Both the position numbers and the translations under genes were made by a program. From Microbulbifer elongatus (GTDB lineage: Bacteria > Pseudomonadota > Gammaproteobacteria > Pseudomonadales > Cellvibrionaceae), in NCBI RefSeq assembly GCF_020524885.1, contig NZ_JAIVKJ010000001.1, positions 620,001 to 684,000 on the forward strand: 64,000 bases of DNA. The letters are read 5' to 3'. Below are positions 1-9,508 of this stretch, in pieces (within the stretch, counting starts at the first letter, position 1; every line of letters starts with the position of its first letter). Below the pieces are notes generated by a model. The model was given only the letters and a program-made list of their open reading frames with translations. It had not been told where the DNA came from and did not search any database.

Positions 1-1712
1 TTGCGCTAGTGGCTGGCCTGCTGTGTCTGCTGGCTGTGGCCCTGGTGGTGCATCTCGCTGGCTTGCAGGTGCTGCCGGAGCAGGATAAAGGGTACCGCTT
101 TTTGCAGGATCAGGGCCGTGCTCGCACCATCCGTACCGAGGAAATCGCTGCCTACCGTGGCTCTATTCTGGACCGCAACGGTGAGCTGCTGGCGGTGAGT
201 ACTCCTGTGCAGACTATTTGGGCAAACCCCCAGCTGTTGAAAGAGGCGAGTGCGGAAGAATTGCGCGCTCTCGCTTCAGCGCTCGGTACACCTCCGGCAC
301 GCCTCGCCAAGCGGCTGGAAAAGTATCGCAATAAAGGCTTTATGTACCTGCGTCGGCATATGACGCCGGAGCGGGCCAACAATGTGTTGGCGCTGGATCT
401 CGCCGGGGTATACAGCAAAAAGGAATACCGCCGCTTTTATCCTGCCGGCGAGGTCACTGCCCAGTTGCTGGGCTTTACTAATATTGACGACCTTGGTCAG
501 GAGGGGCTGGAGCTGGCGTACGAGCAGTCTCTCGCGGGGGAGGCCGGAAAGCGTCAGGTTGTGAAAGACCTTAAGGGGCGCACGGTGCAGGACCTGGCGA
601 TCAGGCAGGAGGCGCGCCCTGGGCGGGATCTCCAGCTCACCATCGATATGCGCTTGCAGTATCTCGCGTACCGGGAACTCAAAAAAGCGGTGTCAGAGAA
701 TGGCGCCGCTTCCGCCTTTATGGTGATTCTGGATACCCAGAGTGGCGAAGTGCTGGCCATGGCCAACCAGCCTTCCTTTAACCCCAATAACCGTCAAGGG
801 GTTAAGGCGGCGGCAATGCGCAATCGCGCACTGATCGACCAGTTTGAGCCGGGCTCCACTATTAAGCCCCTGACGGCGCTGGCGGCGCTGGAGACCGGGC
901 GCTACCAGCCACACACGCGCATAAATACCAGTCCAGGTTATATCCGGCTGCCGGGTAAAACCCTGCTGGACCCGGTGAACTACGGAGAGATCGACCTGAC
1001 GAAAGTCATCACCAAGTCGAGCCAGGTGGGGATCACCAAAGTGGCGATGGACCTGGAGCCTGAAACTTTGCGCGCACTTTTCTATCGCCTGGGGCTCGGT
1101 GAGGCGGTTGGCAGCGGGTTCCCCGGGGAGGCACCGGGCATCCTGCCCACCCGGGATCGCTGGCATCCCATCGAGCTCGCCAACTTTGCCTTCGGCTACG
1201 GTTTAACAGTGAACGCGGTGCAACTGGCTCAGGCCTACAGTGTGGTCGCCAACGCCGGGCTCAAACGCCCGGTTTCGCTGATTTTGGCGCAAGGAAAAAA
1301 TTCTGCGCCGGAGGGTGAGCGCGTGGTCGAGTCGGCACTGGCGCGACAAGTTACCGCCATGCTGGAAACGGTTATCGGTCCAGAGGGGACGGGCAAACGC
1401 GCTGCTGTAGATGGCTACCGTGTGGCGGGCAAGACCGGCACTGTGCACAAAGTGGGTAGTGACGGTTATGCCGACAACCGCTACCGCTCGGTATTTGCCG
1501 GCTTCGTACCGGCGGATAATCCCCGCCTCGCCGCGGTGGTGGTGATTGATGACCCGAGCAACGCCAAATACTACGGCGGTGAAGTGGCCGCGCCAGTATT
1601 CGGCAAAGTAATGACCGGCGCCATGCGTCTGCTGCAGGTGCCGCCGGAAAAGGTCGCCCCTGCAACGCAGCAGCTGGCGACGCAGCTGGACGAAAGAGGT
1701 ACTACATCGTGA
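1..1712 (+). CDS. ftsI: Peptidoglycan D,D-transpeptidase FtsI (PBP3), 5' end outside window
   Basis: Septal class B penicillin-binding protein that cross-links peptidoglycan at the division site as part of the FtsQLB-FtsW complex. The reading frame is open to the window edge and the first in-window start (GTG at 9) falls in the membrane anchor, so the true start lies upstream. Numbering from that GTG: hydrophobic anchor 1-18, pedestal domain with the typical RGSILDRNGELLAVSTP stretch near 49-65, SxxK nucleophile S283/K286, SxN-type motif S337-S338-Q339 and KTG at K475. The third residue of the SxN motif is Q instead of the usual N. The stop overlaps murE by 4 bp (GTGA), so the genes are probably translationally coupled. 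Confidence 0.97.
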   Translation, partial: ALVAGLLCLLAVALVVHLAGLQVLPEQDKGYRFLQDQGRARTIRTEEIAAYRGSILDRNGELLAVSTPVQTIWANPQLLKEASAEELRALASALGTPPARLAKRLEKYRNKGFMYLRRHMTPERANNVLALDLAGVYSKKEYRRFYPAGEVTAQLLGFTNIDDLGQEGLELAYEQSLAGEAGKRQVVKDLKGRTVQDLAIRQEARPGRDLQLTIDMRLQYLAYRELKKAVSENGAASAFMVILDTQSGEVLAMANQPSFNPNNRQGVKAAAMRNRALIDQFEPGSTIKPLTALAALETGRYQPHTRINTSPGYIRLPGKTLLDPVNYGEIDLTKVITKSSQVGITKVAMDLEPETLRALFYRLGLGEAVGSGFPGEAPGILPTRDRWHPIELANFAFGYGLTVNAVQLAQAYSVVANAGLKRPVSLILAQGKNSAPEGERVVESALARQVTAMLETVIGPEGTGKRAAVDGYRVAGKTGTVHKVGSDGYADNRYRSVFAGFVPADNPRLAAVVVIDDPSNAKYYGGEVAAPVFGKVMTGAMRLLQVPPEKVAPATQQLATQLDERGTTS

Positions 1713-3253
1713 CCCAGCAGATTGAGCAGCCGAACCGCAAGGCTTCCCTTGTGACCTTGGTGCCCGGCTACGCCGGTATTCCGGATGTCCAGGTTACCGG
1801 CGTGGCGCTGGACAGCCGCAAGGTAAAGGCGGGCGACGTATTTATGGCCCTGCGTGGCACCGTAGTGGATGGGCGCGAATTTATCGATTCCGCCATCGAC
1901 AGCGGTGCGGCGGCCGTGCTTGCAGATGGTGAAGAACTCGGCAGCGAAGAGCACAGGGGGGTTCAGATTGTAACGGTTCCGGGTCTCGCAGCCCGCGTGG
2001 GTGAGATCGCCGGACGTTTTTACGGCCACCCATCCGAGTCCATGTATCTGGTTGGCGTAACCGGGACCAACGGCAAGTCCACCTGTGCTTACCTTGCCTC
2101 TCAGCTGCTGGCGAAGTATTTCGGCCGTGCCGCGGTGATGGGCACCATCGGCAACGGCGTGTGGGAAGACGGTGCAATCTCCCTGCAGGAAACCGGCCTG
2201 ACGACGCCGGACCCAGTGCGCTTACAAGCGGATTATGCGGACTTCTATGCGCAGGGTGCGCGCGCTGCGGCGATGGAGGTGTCCTCGCATTCATTGTCAC
2301 AGGGGCGCGTGCACGGTTTGGTTTTTGACACTGCCGTGTTTACCAACCTGACTCGTGACCACCTGGATTACCACGGCAATATGGCCGCTTACGGCGCAGC
2401 CAAAGAGAAGCTGTTTGGGCTGCCGAAGCTGAAGCGCGGGGTGATCAACATTGATGACCCCTTTGGTGCGCAGATGGTCGAGCGCTGCAAACTGCGTGGT
2501 TTGAAAGTGATCACCTACGGACTGCAGTCCGGTGACCTGCAAGTGCGTAACCTGAAGCGTCTGGATGACGGTTTTGCCGTAGACCTGATTACCCCCTGGG
2601 GTGAGGGTGAACTGCGCACACCGTTGATTGGTGATTTCAATATTCACAATGCGCTGGCCGTGGTTGCCGCTGTGGCCGCAGCGGGAATGCCGCTGGATCA
2701 GATTCTGGCCGAATTCCCGAATATTCAGCCTGTGCCCGGGCGCATGGAGCGTGTGGCCGACGGCGATAATCGCTCTGACGATATCAACGTGCTGGTGGAC
2801 TACGCACATACACCGGATGCATTGCGCGCAGCGCTGGAGGCCGCGCGCCCTTACTGCCGCGGAAAATTGTGGTGCGTGTTCGGTTGTGGTGGTGATCGCG
2901 ACAGCGGCAAGCGCGCACCCATGGGACGTATTGCCACCGAGCTTGCGGATTATGCCGTCGTCACTAGCGATAACCCTCGCAGTGAAGACCCCCAGGCCAT
3001 TGTCGACGATATTGTCGAGGGAATTGATGGGGGCGCCGAAAGCGAGCGATGCAAGGTAAAACTCGATCGCGCCGAAGCTATTCGCTACGCAATTAACACA
3101 GCCGCTGCGGGCGATACGATTCTGATTGCCGGCAAAGGCCACGAAGACTACCAGCTGATCGCCGGTGAAAAACTGCATTTCTGCGATCGGGAGCAGGCGG
3201 CGCGGGCGCTCGCGGATCGCGCAGCGCAGGCAGTGGAGGGAAGTCGCGGATGA
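1709..3253 (+). CDS. murE: UDP-MurNAc-L-Ala-D-Glu:meso-diaminopimelate ligase MurE
   Basis: Cytoplasmic ATP-dependent ligase that adds the third residue of the peptidoglycan stem peptide. The 514 aa protein has the Mur ligase three-domain layout: N-terminal UDP-binding domain, ATP-binding P-loop GVTGTNGKST at about 116-125, and C-terminal domain. The DNPR motif at 421-424 is the known signature for meso-diaminopimelate rather than lysine, so the wall is of the A1-gamma Gram-negative type. The GTG start overlaps the ftsI stop, and the stop overlaps the murF start by 4 bp (ATGA). No other start fits the family N-terminus better. Confidence 0.98.
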   Translation: MTQQIEQPNRKASLVTLVPGYAGIPDVQVTGVALDSRKVKAGDVFMALRGTVVDGREFIDSAIDSGAAAVLADGEELGSEEHRGVQIVTVPGLAARVGEIAGRFYGHPSESMYLVGVTGTNGKSTCAYLASQLLAKYFGRAAVMGTIGNGVWEDGAISLQETGLTTPDPVRLQADYADFYAQGARAAAMEVSSHSLSQGRVHGLVFDTAVFTNLTRDHLDYHGNMAAYGAAKEKLFGLPKLKRGVINIDDPFGAQMVERCKLRGLKVITYGLQSGDLQVRNLKRLDDGFAVDLITPWGEGELRTPLIGDFNIHNALAVVAAVAAAGMPLDQILAEFPNIQPVPGRMERVADGDNRSDDINVLVDYAHTPDALRAALEAARPYCRGKLWCVFGCGGDRDSGKRAPMGRIATELADYAVVTSDNPRSEDPQAIVDDIVEGIDGGAESERCKVKLDRAEAIRYAINTAAAGDTILIAGKGHEDYQLIAGEKLHFCDREQAARALADRAAQAVEGSRG

Positions 3254-4620
3254 TCGCACCACTCTCGCTTGAACAGTTACAGCAGCGCTTCGGCGGCGAG
3301 CTGGTTAACGGCTCCGTCAATTTCGCTGCAGTGTGTACCGACACGCGCAAGCTGGATGCCAATGCACTGTTTGTTGCCCTGCGTGGGGAGAATTTTGACG
3401 CGCACGACTTTCTTGGCGAGCTGGACGGCAAGGTGCTTGGTGTTGTCACAGAAAAAGCTATCGAGAAATCGAATTTGCCGCAGTGGGTGGTGCCTGATAC
3501 CACCGTAGCGCTGGGGCAGATCGGCCGACTGTGTCGCGAGCAGTTTGACGGGCCTGTGATTGGCATTACTGGCTCCTGTGGCAAGACCTCTGTGAAGGAA
3601 ATGCTGGCGGCAATTTTCGGACAGCGCCATAAGGTGTGCGTGACTCGCGGAAATCTGAACAACCATTTCGGGGTGCCCATGACCCTGTTCTCCCTCGCGC
3701 CCGAGCACCAGGTGCTGATTGTTGAAATGGGAGCCAGTGGGCCGAACGAAATCGGTTATCTGTGCGGAATTGCCAAGCCGCAAATTACGGTGGTCAACAA
3801 CGTACGGCCCGCGCACGTGGAAGGGTTTGGTTCTGTCGATGGCATTGCCACCGCCAAAGGCCAGATTTATACCAGCCTGCAGAATGGCGGTATCGCGGTG
3901 GTCAATGCCGACGATAACTATGCGGATTACTGGCGCGGCCGGATGCCTGAAGGTGTACGCACCCTGGAAATTGGCCTGGGTCACCAGTGGGCGGTGCACG
4001 CGGACAACGTGGCGCTGGATGCCCGAGGGTGTCCCTCGTTTGATTTGGTCATCGAGGGCGTATCCCATCCGGTGCAGCTGCAGGTCCTCGGTGAACACAA
4101 TGTGCACAATGCACTTGTGGCCGCCGGCTGCGCCTTCGCCGCCGGTATTTCCCTGGCTGAAATCGCCGAGGGACTGAGCTCAGCGGCCGGCGTGGGTGGC
4201 CGCATGCAGTCGTTTACATGCGCGTCGGGAGCCTCGGTAATTGACGACAGTTACAACGCAAACCCGGGCTCGGTAACCGCCGCCATCGAGCTGCTGGCCC
4301 AGCGCGATGGCAAGAAAATCCTGGTGCTTGGGGATATGGCTGAACTGGGTCCGGAGGCGGACCAGTCCCACCGAGATATGGGGCGGTTGGCGCTGGAGCG
4401 CGGTATCGATCAGCTGTTTACCCTCGGGACCCTGAGTGCCGCGGCGAGTATCGAATTTGCCGCCGGGCATCAACACAAACAACGGAATTTCTCCGAGCGC
4501 GAGGCCCTGATCAAGGCGCTGGCGCCGGAGCTGGATGAAAACACCACCGTGCTGGTGAAAGGTTCCCGCAGTGCGCGTATGGAACTGGTAGTGCAGGCAC
4601 TGACCAACGGGAATCAATAA
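3250..4620 (+). CDS. murF: UDP-MurNAc-tripeptide:D-Ala-D-Ala ligase MurF
   Basis: Cytoplasmic ligase that joins the D-alanyl-D-alanine dipeptide to UDP-MurNAc-tripeptide, giving the pentapeptide substrate of MraY. The 456 aa length is usual for the family. The P-loop GITGSCGKTS occupies 105-114 with K112 as the ATP-binding lysine; the Mur middle-domain signature NNHFGVP follows, and the C-terminal domain carries DDSYNANP. It overlaps murE by 4 bp and mraY follows after 12 bp. Its substrate D-Ala-D-Ala must come from a Ddl ligase encoded elsewhere, because ddlB is missing from this cluster. Confidence 0.98.
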   Translation: MIAPLSLEQLQQRFGGELVNGSVNFAAVCTDTRKLDANALFVALRGENFDAHDFLGELDGKVLGVVTEKAIEKSNLPQWVVPDTTVALGQIGRLCREQFDGPVIGITGSCGKTSVKEMLAAIFGQRHKVCVTRGNLNNHFGVPMTLFSLAPEHQVLIVEMGASGPNEIGYLCGIAKPQITVVNNVRPAHVEGFGSVDGIATAKGQIYTSLQNGGIAVVNADDNYADYWRGRMPEGVRTLEIGLGHQWAVHADNVALDARGCPSFDLVIEGVSHPVQLQVLGEHNVHNALVAAGCAFAAGISLAEIAEGLSSAAGVGGRMQSFTCASGASVIDDSYNANPGSVTAAIELLAQRDGKKILVLGDMAELGPEADQSHRDMGRLALERGIDQLFTLGTLSAAASIEFAAGHQHKQRNFSEREALIKALAPELDENTTVLVKGSRSARMELVVQALTNGNQ

Positions 4621-4632
4621 AAGGTTTTACCC

Positions 4633-5718
4633 ATGCTGCTATGGCTGGCTGAATATTTACAACAGTTTTGGAAAGGCTTCTCGGTCTTCGACTACCTGAC
4701 GGTGCGGGCAATCCTGGGTGCGCTGACCGCGCTCGGTATTTCGCTTTTGGTAGGGCCGCGTATGATCACCGCGCTGAACCGTTTGCAAGTGGGGCAGGCG
4801 GTTCGCGACGACGGCCCGCAATCGCACCTGAGCAAGTCGGGAACCCCCACCATGGGGGGCACCTTGATACTTGCGGCAATTTTTTCCGCATCGCTGCTGT
4901 GGTCCGATCTCAGCAATCGCTTGGTGTGGGTCACGCTTCTGGTGACATTTGTATTCGGCGCGGTGGGTTTTGTAGATGACTACAAGAAAGTGGTCGAAAA
5001 GAACTCCCGCGGCCTGATCGCCCGCTGGAAATATTTCTGGCAGTCGGTGGCTGGTCTGGGAGCTGCAATTTACCTGTATATGAGTGCGACTTCGCCGGCG
5101 GAGACCCAGTTGTTTGTGCCCTTTTTCAAGGATGTGGCAATCAATCTGGGGCCCGTTGCCTTTATTTTGCTGACGTACTTTGTGGTGGTCGGTTCCAGTA
5201 ATGCAGTGAATCTAACCGACGGCCTTGACGGCCTTGCCATTATGCCGTCAGTGATGGTTGGTGGCGCTCTGGGGGTAATTGCCTACCTGGTGGGGCATGT
5301 GGAATTCGCGGAGTACCTGCATATTCCATCCATCTCGGGGGCGGGCGAGCTGGCGGTGTTCTGTGCCGCGCTCGGCGGTGCAGGTCTCGGGTTCCTGTGG
5401 TTCAACACCTACCCGGCACAAGTATTTATGGGGGATGTCGGTGCGCTGGCTCTCGGTGCGGCGCTCGGCATCATCGCGGTGATTACCCGCCATGAAATCG
5501 TGTTGTTCATCATGGGCGGTGTTTTCGTAATGGAGACGGTATCGGTGATTCTGCAGGTGGCGTCGTTCAAGCTGACGGGCAAGCGAATTTTCCGTATGGC
5601 GCCGCTGCACCATCATTTTGAACTGAAGGGCTGGCCGGAGCCGCGGGTGATTGTACGTTTCTGGATTATCACCGTGGTGCTCGTGCTCGCCGGGCTGGCG
5701 ACCCTGAAGCTGCGCTGA
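4633..5718 (+). CDS. mraY: Phospho-MurNAc-pentapeptide transferase MraY
   Basis: Integral inner-membrane enzyme that transfers phospho-MurNAc-pentapeptide from UDP to undecaprenyl phosphate, giving lipid I. The 361 aa length is close to the E. coli enzyme. Visible family motifs are GTPTMGG near 72-78, the aspartate pair D115-D116 (FVDDYKK), [10 protein letters not shown] at 193-202 and the histidine cluster HHHFE starting at 326. About ten hydrophobic segments are seen. It lies between murF and murD as in most gammaproteobacteria, with only short spacers, so it is probably co-transcribed with them. Confidence 0.98.
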   Translation: MLLWLAEYLQQFWKGFSVFDYLTVRAILGALTALGISLLVGPRMITALNRLQVGQAVRDDGPQSHLSKSGTPTMGGTLILAAIFSASLLWSDLSNRLVWVTLLVTFVFGAVGFVDDYKKVVEKNSRGLIARWKYFWQSVAGLGAAIYLYMSATSPAETQLFVPFFKDVAINLGPVAFILLTYFVVVGSSNAVNLTDGLDGLAIMPSVMVGGALGVIAYLVGHVEFAEYLHIPSISGAGELAVFCAALGGAGLGFLWFNTYPAQVFMGDVGALALGAALGIIAVITRHEIVLFIMGGVFVMETVSVILQVASFKLTGKRIFRMAPLHHHFELKGWPEPRVIVRFWIITVVLVLAGLATLKLR

Positions 5719-5777
5719 CGCGACGCAGTAACAAACTGAAACAGTGAATTCGAAAAACGAGAATTGATAAAAAACCA

Positions 5778-7178
5778 ATGAGCCTCATCGCAACCTCAGA
5801 GAAAAAAGTGGTGATCGGAATGGGCGCTACCGGACAATCGGTAGTGCGTTTTCTGCTGCGCCAGGGAATCTCTCCGGTTGTGGTAGACAGTCGCGAAGCG
5901 CCTCCGGCTCTCGAAAGCTTCCGCAAAGAGTTTCCTGGTGTGCCAGTCGAGTGCGGCCCGCTGAAAAAAGAGACCTTGCTTGCGGCCAGTGAAATTATTG
6001 CGAGCCCCGGGATCGGCGTTGCCGAGCCGGCGATTGCCGCAGCGGTCGCGGCAGATATCCCCGTCATTGGTGATATCGAGCTGTTTGCCCGCGAGCTGGC
6101 GGCTACCCAGCCCCAGCCAAAAGTGATTGCCATTACCGGATCCAACGGAAAGAGCACAGTCACCACCCTGGTAGGGCAGATGGCGGACGCCGCAGGGAAA
6201 AAAGTGCGTGTGGGCGGGAATATTGGTGTGCCGGTTCTGGATCTGCTGGCCAATGACCAGCCGCTGCCGGAAATGTTTGTACTGGAGCTCTCCAGTTTCC
6301 AGCTGGAGACCACCTACTCTCTGCAGTCGGACGTAGCGACCATTCTCAATATGAGCGCGGACCATATGGACCGCTACCCTGATATGGCCGCCTACCATCG
6401 CGCCAAACAGCGGGTCTATCGTCACGCGCAGCAGTTCGTGATCAACCGCGCTGACCCGCTCACCCGTGGTCCATTGTCGCGCGAGGGCCGCGAGTGGAGC
6501 TTTGGTCTCGACCGTCCCGATCTGCAGCAGTTTGGTGTTATTTCGGCCTCAGGTAAGAAGTGGCTGGCACAGGGCGCGGAAAAGCTGATGCCCACCGATG
6601 AAATGGCCATGGTAGGCAGCCACAATGTAGCCAATGCGCTGGCAGCACTGGCGCTGGGTAACGCTGTGGGCTTATCGATGGACGCGATGCTGGAAACCCT
6701 GCGTACCTTTACCGGCCTGGCTCACCGTTGCGAGCGTGTGGCGGACATTGCTGGCGTAATCTTTGTAAATGACTCCAAAGGCACCAATGTCGGCGCTACA
6801 CGCGCGGCGCTGGATGGTCTCGCCGAAGGCGAGCGGAAAATTGTTTTGATTGCTGGTGGCGATGGCAAAGGTGCGGACTTCACGCCTCTGGCAGAAGCGG
6901 CACATACCCTGCGTGGGTTGGTGACCATCGGAGTGGATGGCCCGAAAGTCGCCCGGGCGTTCGCCGATAAGGTACCGCACCAGTCGGCAAAAACGATGGA
7001 TGACGCCGTTGCCGAGGCGATGGCGATGACGCAGAGCGGGGATTTCGTACTGCTCTCCCCAGCCTGCGCCAGCTTCGATATGTACCGCAATTTCGAGGCG
7101 CGTGGTGAAGATTTTCGCCGCGCGGTGCGTGAATTGATCGTCTCTTCTGCGGCGCAAAGCGCCGGGGGGGAATCGTGA
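5778..7178 (+). CDS. murD: UDP-MurNAc-L-alanine:D-glutamate ligase MurD
   Basis: Adds D-glutamate to UDP-MurNAc-L-Ala in the cytoplasm. The 466 aa protein begins with a Rossmann-like segment (KKVVIGMGATGQSVVRFLL) that binds UDP-MurNAc, followed by the P-loop ITGSNGKST with K125, and a C-terminal domain with NDSKGTN. A 59 bp spacer separates it from mraY; the start has only a poor ribosome binding site (an A-rich run precedes ATG), but the N-terminus matches the family so this start is retained. The stop overlaps ftsW by 4 bp (GTGA). Confidence 0.97.
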   Translation: MSLIATSEKKVVIGMGATGQSVVRFLLRQGISPVVVDSREAPPALESFRKEFPGVPVECGPLKKETLLAASEIIASPGIGVAEPAIAAAVAADIPVIGDIELFARELAATQPQPKVIAITGSNGKSTVTTLVGQMADAAGKKVRVGGNIGVPVLDLLANDQPLPEMFVLELSSFQLETTYSLQSDVATILNMSADHMDRYPDMAAYHRAKQRVYRHAQQFVINRADPLTRGPLSREGREWSFGLDRPDLQQFGVISASGKKWLAQGAEKLMPTDEMAMVGSHNVANALAALALGNAVGLSMDAMLETLRTFTGLAHRCERVADIAGVIFVNDSKGTNVGATRAALDGLAEGERKIVLIAGGDGKGADFTPLAEAAHTLRGLVTIGVDGPKVARAFADKVPHQSAKTMDDAVAEAMAMTQSGDFVLLSPACASFDMYRNFEARGEDFRRAVRELIVSSAAQSAGGES

Positions 7179-8413
7179 GCCGTAAGGAACAGAAAAAATT
7201 GAGTGCGGCAGCGAACGATCAGTACGACGAGTTCGCCTGGGTGTTGCCCTTCTGTGTGCTGGCACTGGCGAGTATCGGTGTGGTGATGGTGGCCTCTGCG
7301 TCCATCGCTTTTGCCGCGGACATGTACAACGACTCCTGGTACTTCCTCAAGCGGCATATGGTATTTCTGGCCGCGGGGGCGGTCGGGGCCTTTATTGTGA
7401 GCAGGATTTCCCTGGCTATCTGGTCCAACCTGTCCTGGACCCTGCTGATCTTCGCCCTGGGAATGTTGCTGGTTGTGTTGATTCCCGGAGTAGGGCGCGC
7501 GGTTAACGGCAGTATGCGCTGGATTGCGTTGGGACCGATTACCGTGCAGCCCGCGGAGATTGCCAAGTTCTGTTGCCTGATTTTCTTCGCCAGCTTTCTG
7601 ACTCGGCGTCACGAGAAACTGAGGCACTGGAGCAGCTTTATGGTGCCCATTTCCGTACTGGGTATTGTAGCGGTACTGCTGTTACTGGAGCCGGATTTCG
7701 GCTCAGTGGTGGTCATTTCCGGCACTGCGTTGGCGATGGTTTTTCTCGCCGGTGCGCGACTGCCGCACACTTTTCTGCTGGTGGGACTAGCCGCATGCGG
7801 ACTTGCATTGATGGCGCTGGTCAGCCCCTACCGATTGCAGCGGTTGACCACGTTTCTTGACCCTTGGGGCGAGCAGTTTGCCGGCGGTTACCAGTTGACC
7901 CAGTCGCTGATCGCATTTGGCCGCGGCGAATGGTTCGGCGTGGGATTGGGGAATAGTGTGCAGAAACTGTTTTATCTGCCGGAAGCCCACACAGACTTTG
8001 TGTTTGCGATTCTCGCGGAGGAGTGGGGCATGTTGGGTGGCCTGGTAGTTATCGGCCTCTACGCCGCACTCACCTGGGCGTTGTTGCGCCTGGTGCGCAA
8101 GGCACTGGAGAAACAGGCCTTTTTTGCCGCGCTCCTGACGTTTGGTATCGCTGTGCTGCTGGCGGGTCAGGCGTTCGTGAATATGGGGGTCGCCTCCGGG
8201 CTGCTGCCAACCAAGGGGCTGACGTTGCCATTTGTGAGCTCCGGGGGATCCAGCCTGGTGGTGTGTTTTGCCCTGTTTGGACTCGCCTGGCGTGCGCAGA
8301 AAGAATTGAACAGTGAAGAACAGACCGAAGAGGGGAGTATTGCGAAGATTCGTCAGCTGCCTATTTTCAATCCGCTGCAACTGGGCGACCGGAAAACGGG
8401 GGAGGCTGCGTAA
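7175..8413 (+). CDS. ftsW: Septal peptidoglycan polymerase FtsW
   Basis: SEDS-family glycosyltransferase that polymerises lipid II at the division septum together with FtsI. The 412 aa protein has about ten membrane segments, the RINGS? region near GVGRAVNGSMRWI, and the SEDS signature around GLGNSVQKLFYLPEAHTDFV (residues 251-270), followed by the conserved PFVSSGGSS near the C-terminus. The GTG start sits in a GTGA overlap with murD and is preceded by a strong G-rich ribosome binding site. The TAATG junction with murG overlaps by 1 bp, which indicates coupling. Confidence 0.97.
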   Translation: MSRKEQKKLSAAANDQYDEFAWVLPFCVLALASIGVVMVASASIAFAADMYNDSWYFLKRHMVFLAAGAVGAFIVSRISLAIWSNLSWTLLIFALGMLLVVLIPGVGRAVNGSMRWIALGPITVQPAEIAKFCCLIFFASFLTRRHEKLRHWSSFMVPISVLGIVAVLLLLEPDFGSVVVISGTALAMVFLAGARLPHTFLLVGLAACGLALMALVSPYRLQRLTTFLDPWGEQFAGGYQLTQSLIAFGRGEWFGVGLGNSVQKLFYLPEAHTDFVFAILAEEWGMLGGLVVIGLYAALTWALLRLVRKALEKQAFFAALLTFGIAVLLAGQAFVNMGVASGLLPTKGLTLPFVSSGGSSLVVCFALFGLAWRAQKELNSEEQTEEGSIAKIRQLPIFNPLQLGDRKTGEAA

Positions 8414-9507
8414 TGAAAGACATGGCAAGCGCACCATTTGCCGGTAAAAAGTTTCTGGTGATGGCCGGCGGCACTGGTGGACACGTGTTTCCGGCGCTGG
8501 CGGTGGCACGTGCCCTGCAGGCTCAGGGCGGCTCAGTGGAATGGCTCGGCACCATGCGCGGTATCGAGGCACAGCTTATTCCCGCAGCGGAAATTCCGCT
8601 GCACTTCATCACAGTGGAAGGTGTTCGAGGCAAGGGCAAAGCGGCGCTGCTTAAAGCACCGCTACAAATCAGCAAGGCGATCTGGCAGGCGCGTGCAGTG
8701 GTGAAGCAGGTGAAACCGGATGCGGTGCTCGGGTTTGGCGGCTTTGCCACGGGACCGGGTGGTGTCGCGGCGCGACTTGCCGGTGTTCCGCTGATTATTC
8801 ATGAACAGAATGCAGTGGCGGGTACCACTAACCGTTTACTGGCAAAAATTGCCAGCCGGGTGCTGGAGGCTTTCCCCAGTGGTTTGCCGAGGGCCCAGCA
8901 GGTGGGTAATCCGGTGCGCACGGAAATCGCTGAACTGCCGGCGCCGTCGGAGCGCGTGGGGAAAAACACCCCGCAGCGTTTGCTGGTGCTTGGCGGCAGT
9001 CTCGGGGCCGTGGCAATCAATGAGCTGGTGCCCGAAGCCCTGGCAAAAATGCCGGCGGAAGTAAGGCCTCAGGTGATACACCAGGCCGGACAGCGGCATC
9101 TGGATTTGGCGAAAGAAGCCTACGAGCGCGCGGGTGTAGAAGCTGAGGTTGTGCCATTTATTGCGGATATGGCAGAGGCCTACGGGCAGGCCGACCTGGT
9201 GATTTGTCGCTCCGGCGCGCTTACCGTTTCGGAAATTGCCGCCGCGGGACTGGGCGCAATCATGGTGCCGTTTCCGTTCGCCATCGATGATCACCAGACC
9301 AAAAACGGTGAATGGTTAGAGCGGGCGGGGGCAGCGCGGGTCATCCAGCAAGATGCCCTGGATGCAGACGAGTTGGCCCGGTTACTGGCGTCGCTGTTTG
9401 CCGACCCGGAAAAATTACTGGCTATGGCCGAGGCGGCGCGCCGCGTGGCCAAGCCCGATGCGACCGACCGGGTGTTGGCCGCATGTCGCGAAGAGATGGG
9501 GTGTTGA
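8413..9507 (+). CDS. murG: Undecaprenyl-PP-MurNAc-pentapeptide GlcNAc transferase MurG
   Basis: Peripheral inner-membrane GT28 glycosyltransferase that adds GlcNAc from UDP-GlcNAc to lipid I, making lipid II. The 364 aa protein carries the G-loop GGTGGH at 19-24, the acceptor-side segment [24 protein letters not shown], and the UDP-GlcNAc region [15 protein letters not shown] with the following [11 protein letters not shown]. It overlaps ftsW by one base and murC starts one base after its stop. All catalytic-region motifs are intact. Confidence 0.98.
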   Translation: MKDMASAPFAGKKFLVMAGGTGGHVFPALAVARALQAQGGSVEWLGTMRGIEAQLIPAAEIPLHFITVEGVRGKGKAALLKAPLQISKAIWQARAVVKQVKPDAVLGFGGFATGPGGVAARLAGVPLIIHEQNAVAGTTNRLLAKIASRVLEAFPSGLPRAQQVGNPVRTEIAELPAPSERVGKNTPQRLLVLGGSLGAVAINELVPEALAKMPAEVRPQVIHQAGQRHLDLAKEAYERAGVEAEVVPFIADMAEAYGQADLVICRSGALTVSEIAAAGLGAIMVPFPFAIDDHQTKNGEWLERAGAARVIQQDALDADELARLLASLFADPEKLLAMAEAARRVAKPDATDRVLAACREEMGC

Positions 9508-9508
9508 T

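Noticed and set aside
9353..9508. Upstream extension of murC into murG
   Set aside because: The extension is an out-of-frame reading of the murG 3' end; the ATG at 9509 fits MurC length.
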